From contig NZ_VTRU01000001.1 in NCBI RefSeq assembly GCF_008274625.1, positions 2,046,001 through 2,110,000 of the forward strand: a stretch of DNA of 64,000 nucleotides. The letters run 5' to 3'. The translations under genes and the position numbers were made by a program. Of this stretch, positions 63,284-64,000 are shown in pieces (the first letter of the stretch is position 1; each line of letters opens with the position of its first letter). Under the pieces are notes generated by a model, which did no database searches, was not told where the DNA came from, and worked only from the letters and a program-made list of their open reading frames with translations. This DNA is from Chryseobacterium panacisoli. GTDB taxonomy: Bacteria; Bacteroidota; Bacteroidia; Flavobacteriales; Weeksellaceae.

Positions 63284-64000
63284 ATGAAAAAATTTACATT
63301 CCTTCTTATCATCATGTTATTTTTTTTAGCGGTATGCAATATATTCGGTCAGGAAACACAGTATCCGTTTGAAGTAGAGAAAACCGGAAAAGGAAATCAG
63401 TCTTTACTATTTATACCGGGGTTTGCTTCTTCCGGAGATGTATGGAACGAAACGACTGCAAAATTTGAAAAAAACTTCACTTGTTATACTTTAACGATGG
63501 CAGGATTTGCCGGAACAAAACCACAGGCAGACGCCAGCTTTAAAGATTGGGAAAAAGGAATTGCGGCTTATATAAAGAATAATAAAATAAACCAGCCTAT
63601 TATCATCGGACACAGTATGGGAGGCGGCCTTGCTCTTGCCATTGCCGCAGATTATCCTGAGCTGGTAGGGAAAATCGTCATTGTAGACGCTCTGCCTTGC
63701 CTGGCTGCCATATCCAATCCTAATTTTACCTCTAAAGAAAATAATGACTGTTCCTCTACCATTACTCAATTAACGGCTATGAGTGATGATCAGTTCCGCA
63801 ATATGCAGACACAGACTATGCCGCGTCTTATGGCAGATCCTTCTATGCAGGAAACGGTGATCAACTGGAGTATGAAATCTGACCGAAAAACATTCGCCAA
63901 AATGTACTGTGATTTTTCCAATACCGATCTGAGAGATAAAATAAAAAATATACAGTGCCCTTCTCTTATTCTTTTGGAATCTTTTTTTGCCAATATGAAA
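63284..64000 (+). CDS. Alpha/beta hydrolase, exported (3' end outside window)
   Basis: 239 residues are visible before the window ends. A hydrophobic N-terminus (FTFLLIIMLFFLAVCNIFGQ) acts as signal peptide or anchor. The hydrolase core follows: FIPGFASSGDVW at the oxyanion hole, MAGFAGTKP, nucleophile elbow GHSMGG (Ser near residue 109), then LPRLMADPS lid helices. The acid and His residues are beyond or near the cut. Substrate unknown. Confidence 0.9.
   Translation, partial: MKKFTFLLIIMLFFLAVCNIFGQETQYPFEVEKTGKGNQSLLFIPGFASSGDVWNETTAKFEKNFTCYTLTMAGFAGTKPQADASFKDWEKGIAAYIKNNKINQPIIIGHSMGGGLALAIAADYPELVGKIVIVDALPCLAAISNPNFTSKENNDCSSTITQLTAMSDDQFRNMQTQTMPRLMADPSMQETVINWSMKSDRKTFAKMYCDFSNTDLRDKIKNIQCPSLILLESFFANMK

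Overview
The window looks like chromosome of a Flavobacteriia member, most likely Chryseobacterium or a close Weeksellaceae relative. It is AT-rich, promoters carry the Bacteroidetes -7 motif TAnnTTTG, and it encodes a SusC-type receptor, type IX secretion (T9SS) cargo with C-terminal sorting domains, a GLPGLI protein, DUF2490 and many short SPI/SPII-signal proteins. No rRNA, tRNA, CRISPR array or transposase was seen.

Left part (1-20 kb): housekeeping genes rnhB, yidC, pyrG and radA. Between them lies a six-gene lipid locus (5.0-11.5 kb): CDP-alcohol phosphatidyltransferase, CDP-DAG synthase, patatin-like protein, SDR, PAP2 plus dual-specificity phosphatase fusion, and hydrolase plus methyltransferase fusion. 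It resembles the Escherichia coli ynbABCD set with two added genes and probably makes or remodels an unidentified phospholipid. YceI, an AcpH-like protein, a PAP2 phosphatase, a DUF6702-like protein, a T9SS subtilase and a HupE/UreJ protein follow.

Middle (20-32 kb): an M1 aminopeptidase; two tandem genes for very short double-glycine-leader peptides with four invariant cysteines; a LytTR/LytS two-component pair on the minus strand; and, divergent from it, DUF2490, CitMHS, a dicarboxylate symporter and TerC. groES-groEL come next.

Accessory part (32-53 kb): directly behind groEL the last ~120 bp of groEL and its terminator recur, in decaying form, at 33.3, 35.7 and 36.4 kb, with a terminator-only copy at 34.5 kb. 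One or two unrelated cargo genes sit between consecutive copies. Two cargo units also share their outer flanks and have imperfect terminal inverted repeats. I read this as a repeated gene-acquisition hotspot anchored on the 3' end of groEL. It is followed by a long run of small secreted proteins, lipoproteins, SMI1/KNR4 proteins, an ecotin-like inhibitor and other singletons.

Right part (53-64 kb): a non-coding stretch dense in DnaA boxes (candidate oriC or DnaA-binding locus), an alpha/beta hydrolase, DUF2200, an FMN riboswitch upstream of ribB, a T9SS protein, a TonB-type outer membrane protein, an MHS-family transporter, and a hydrolase cut by the window end.
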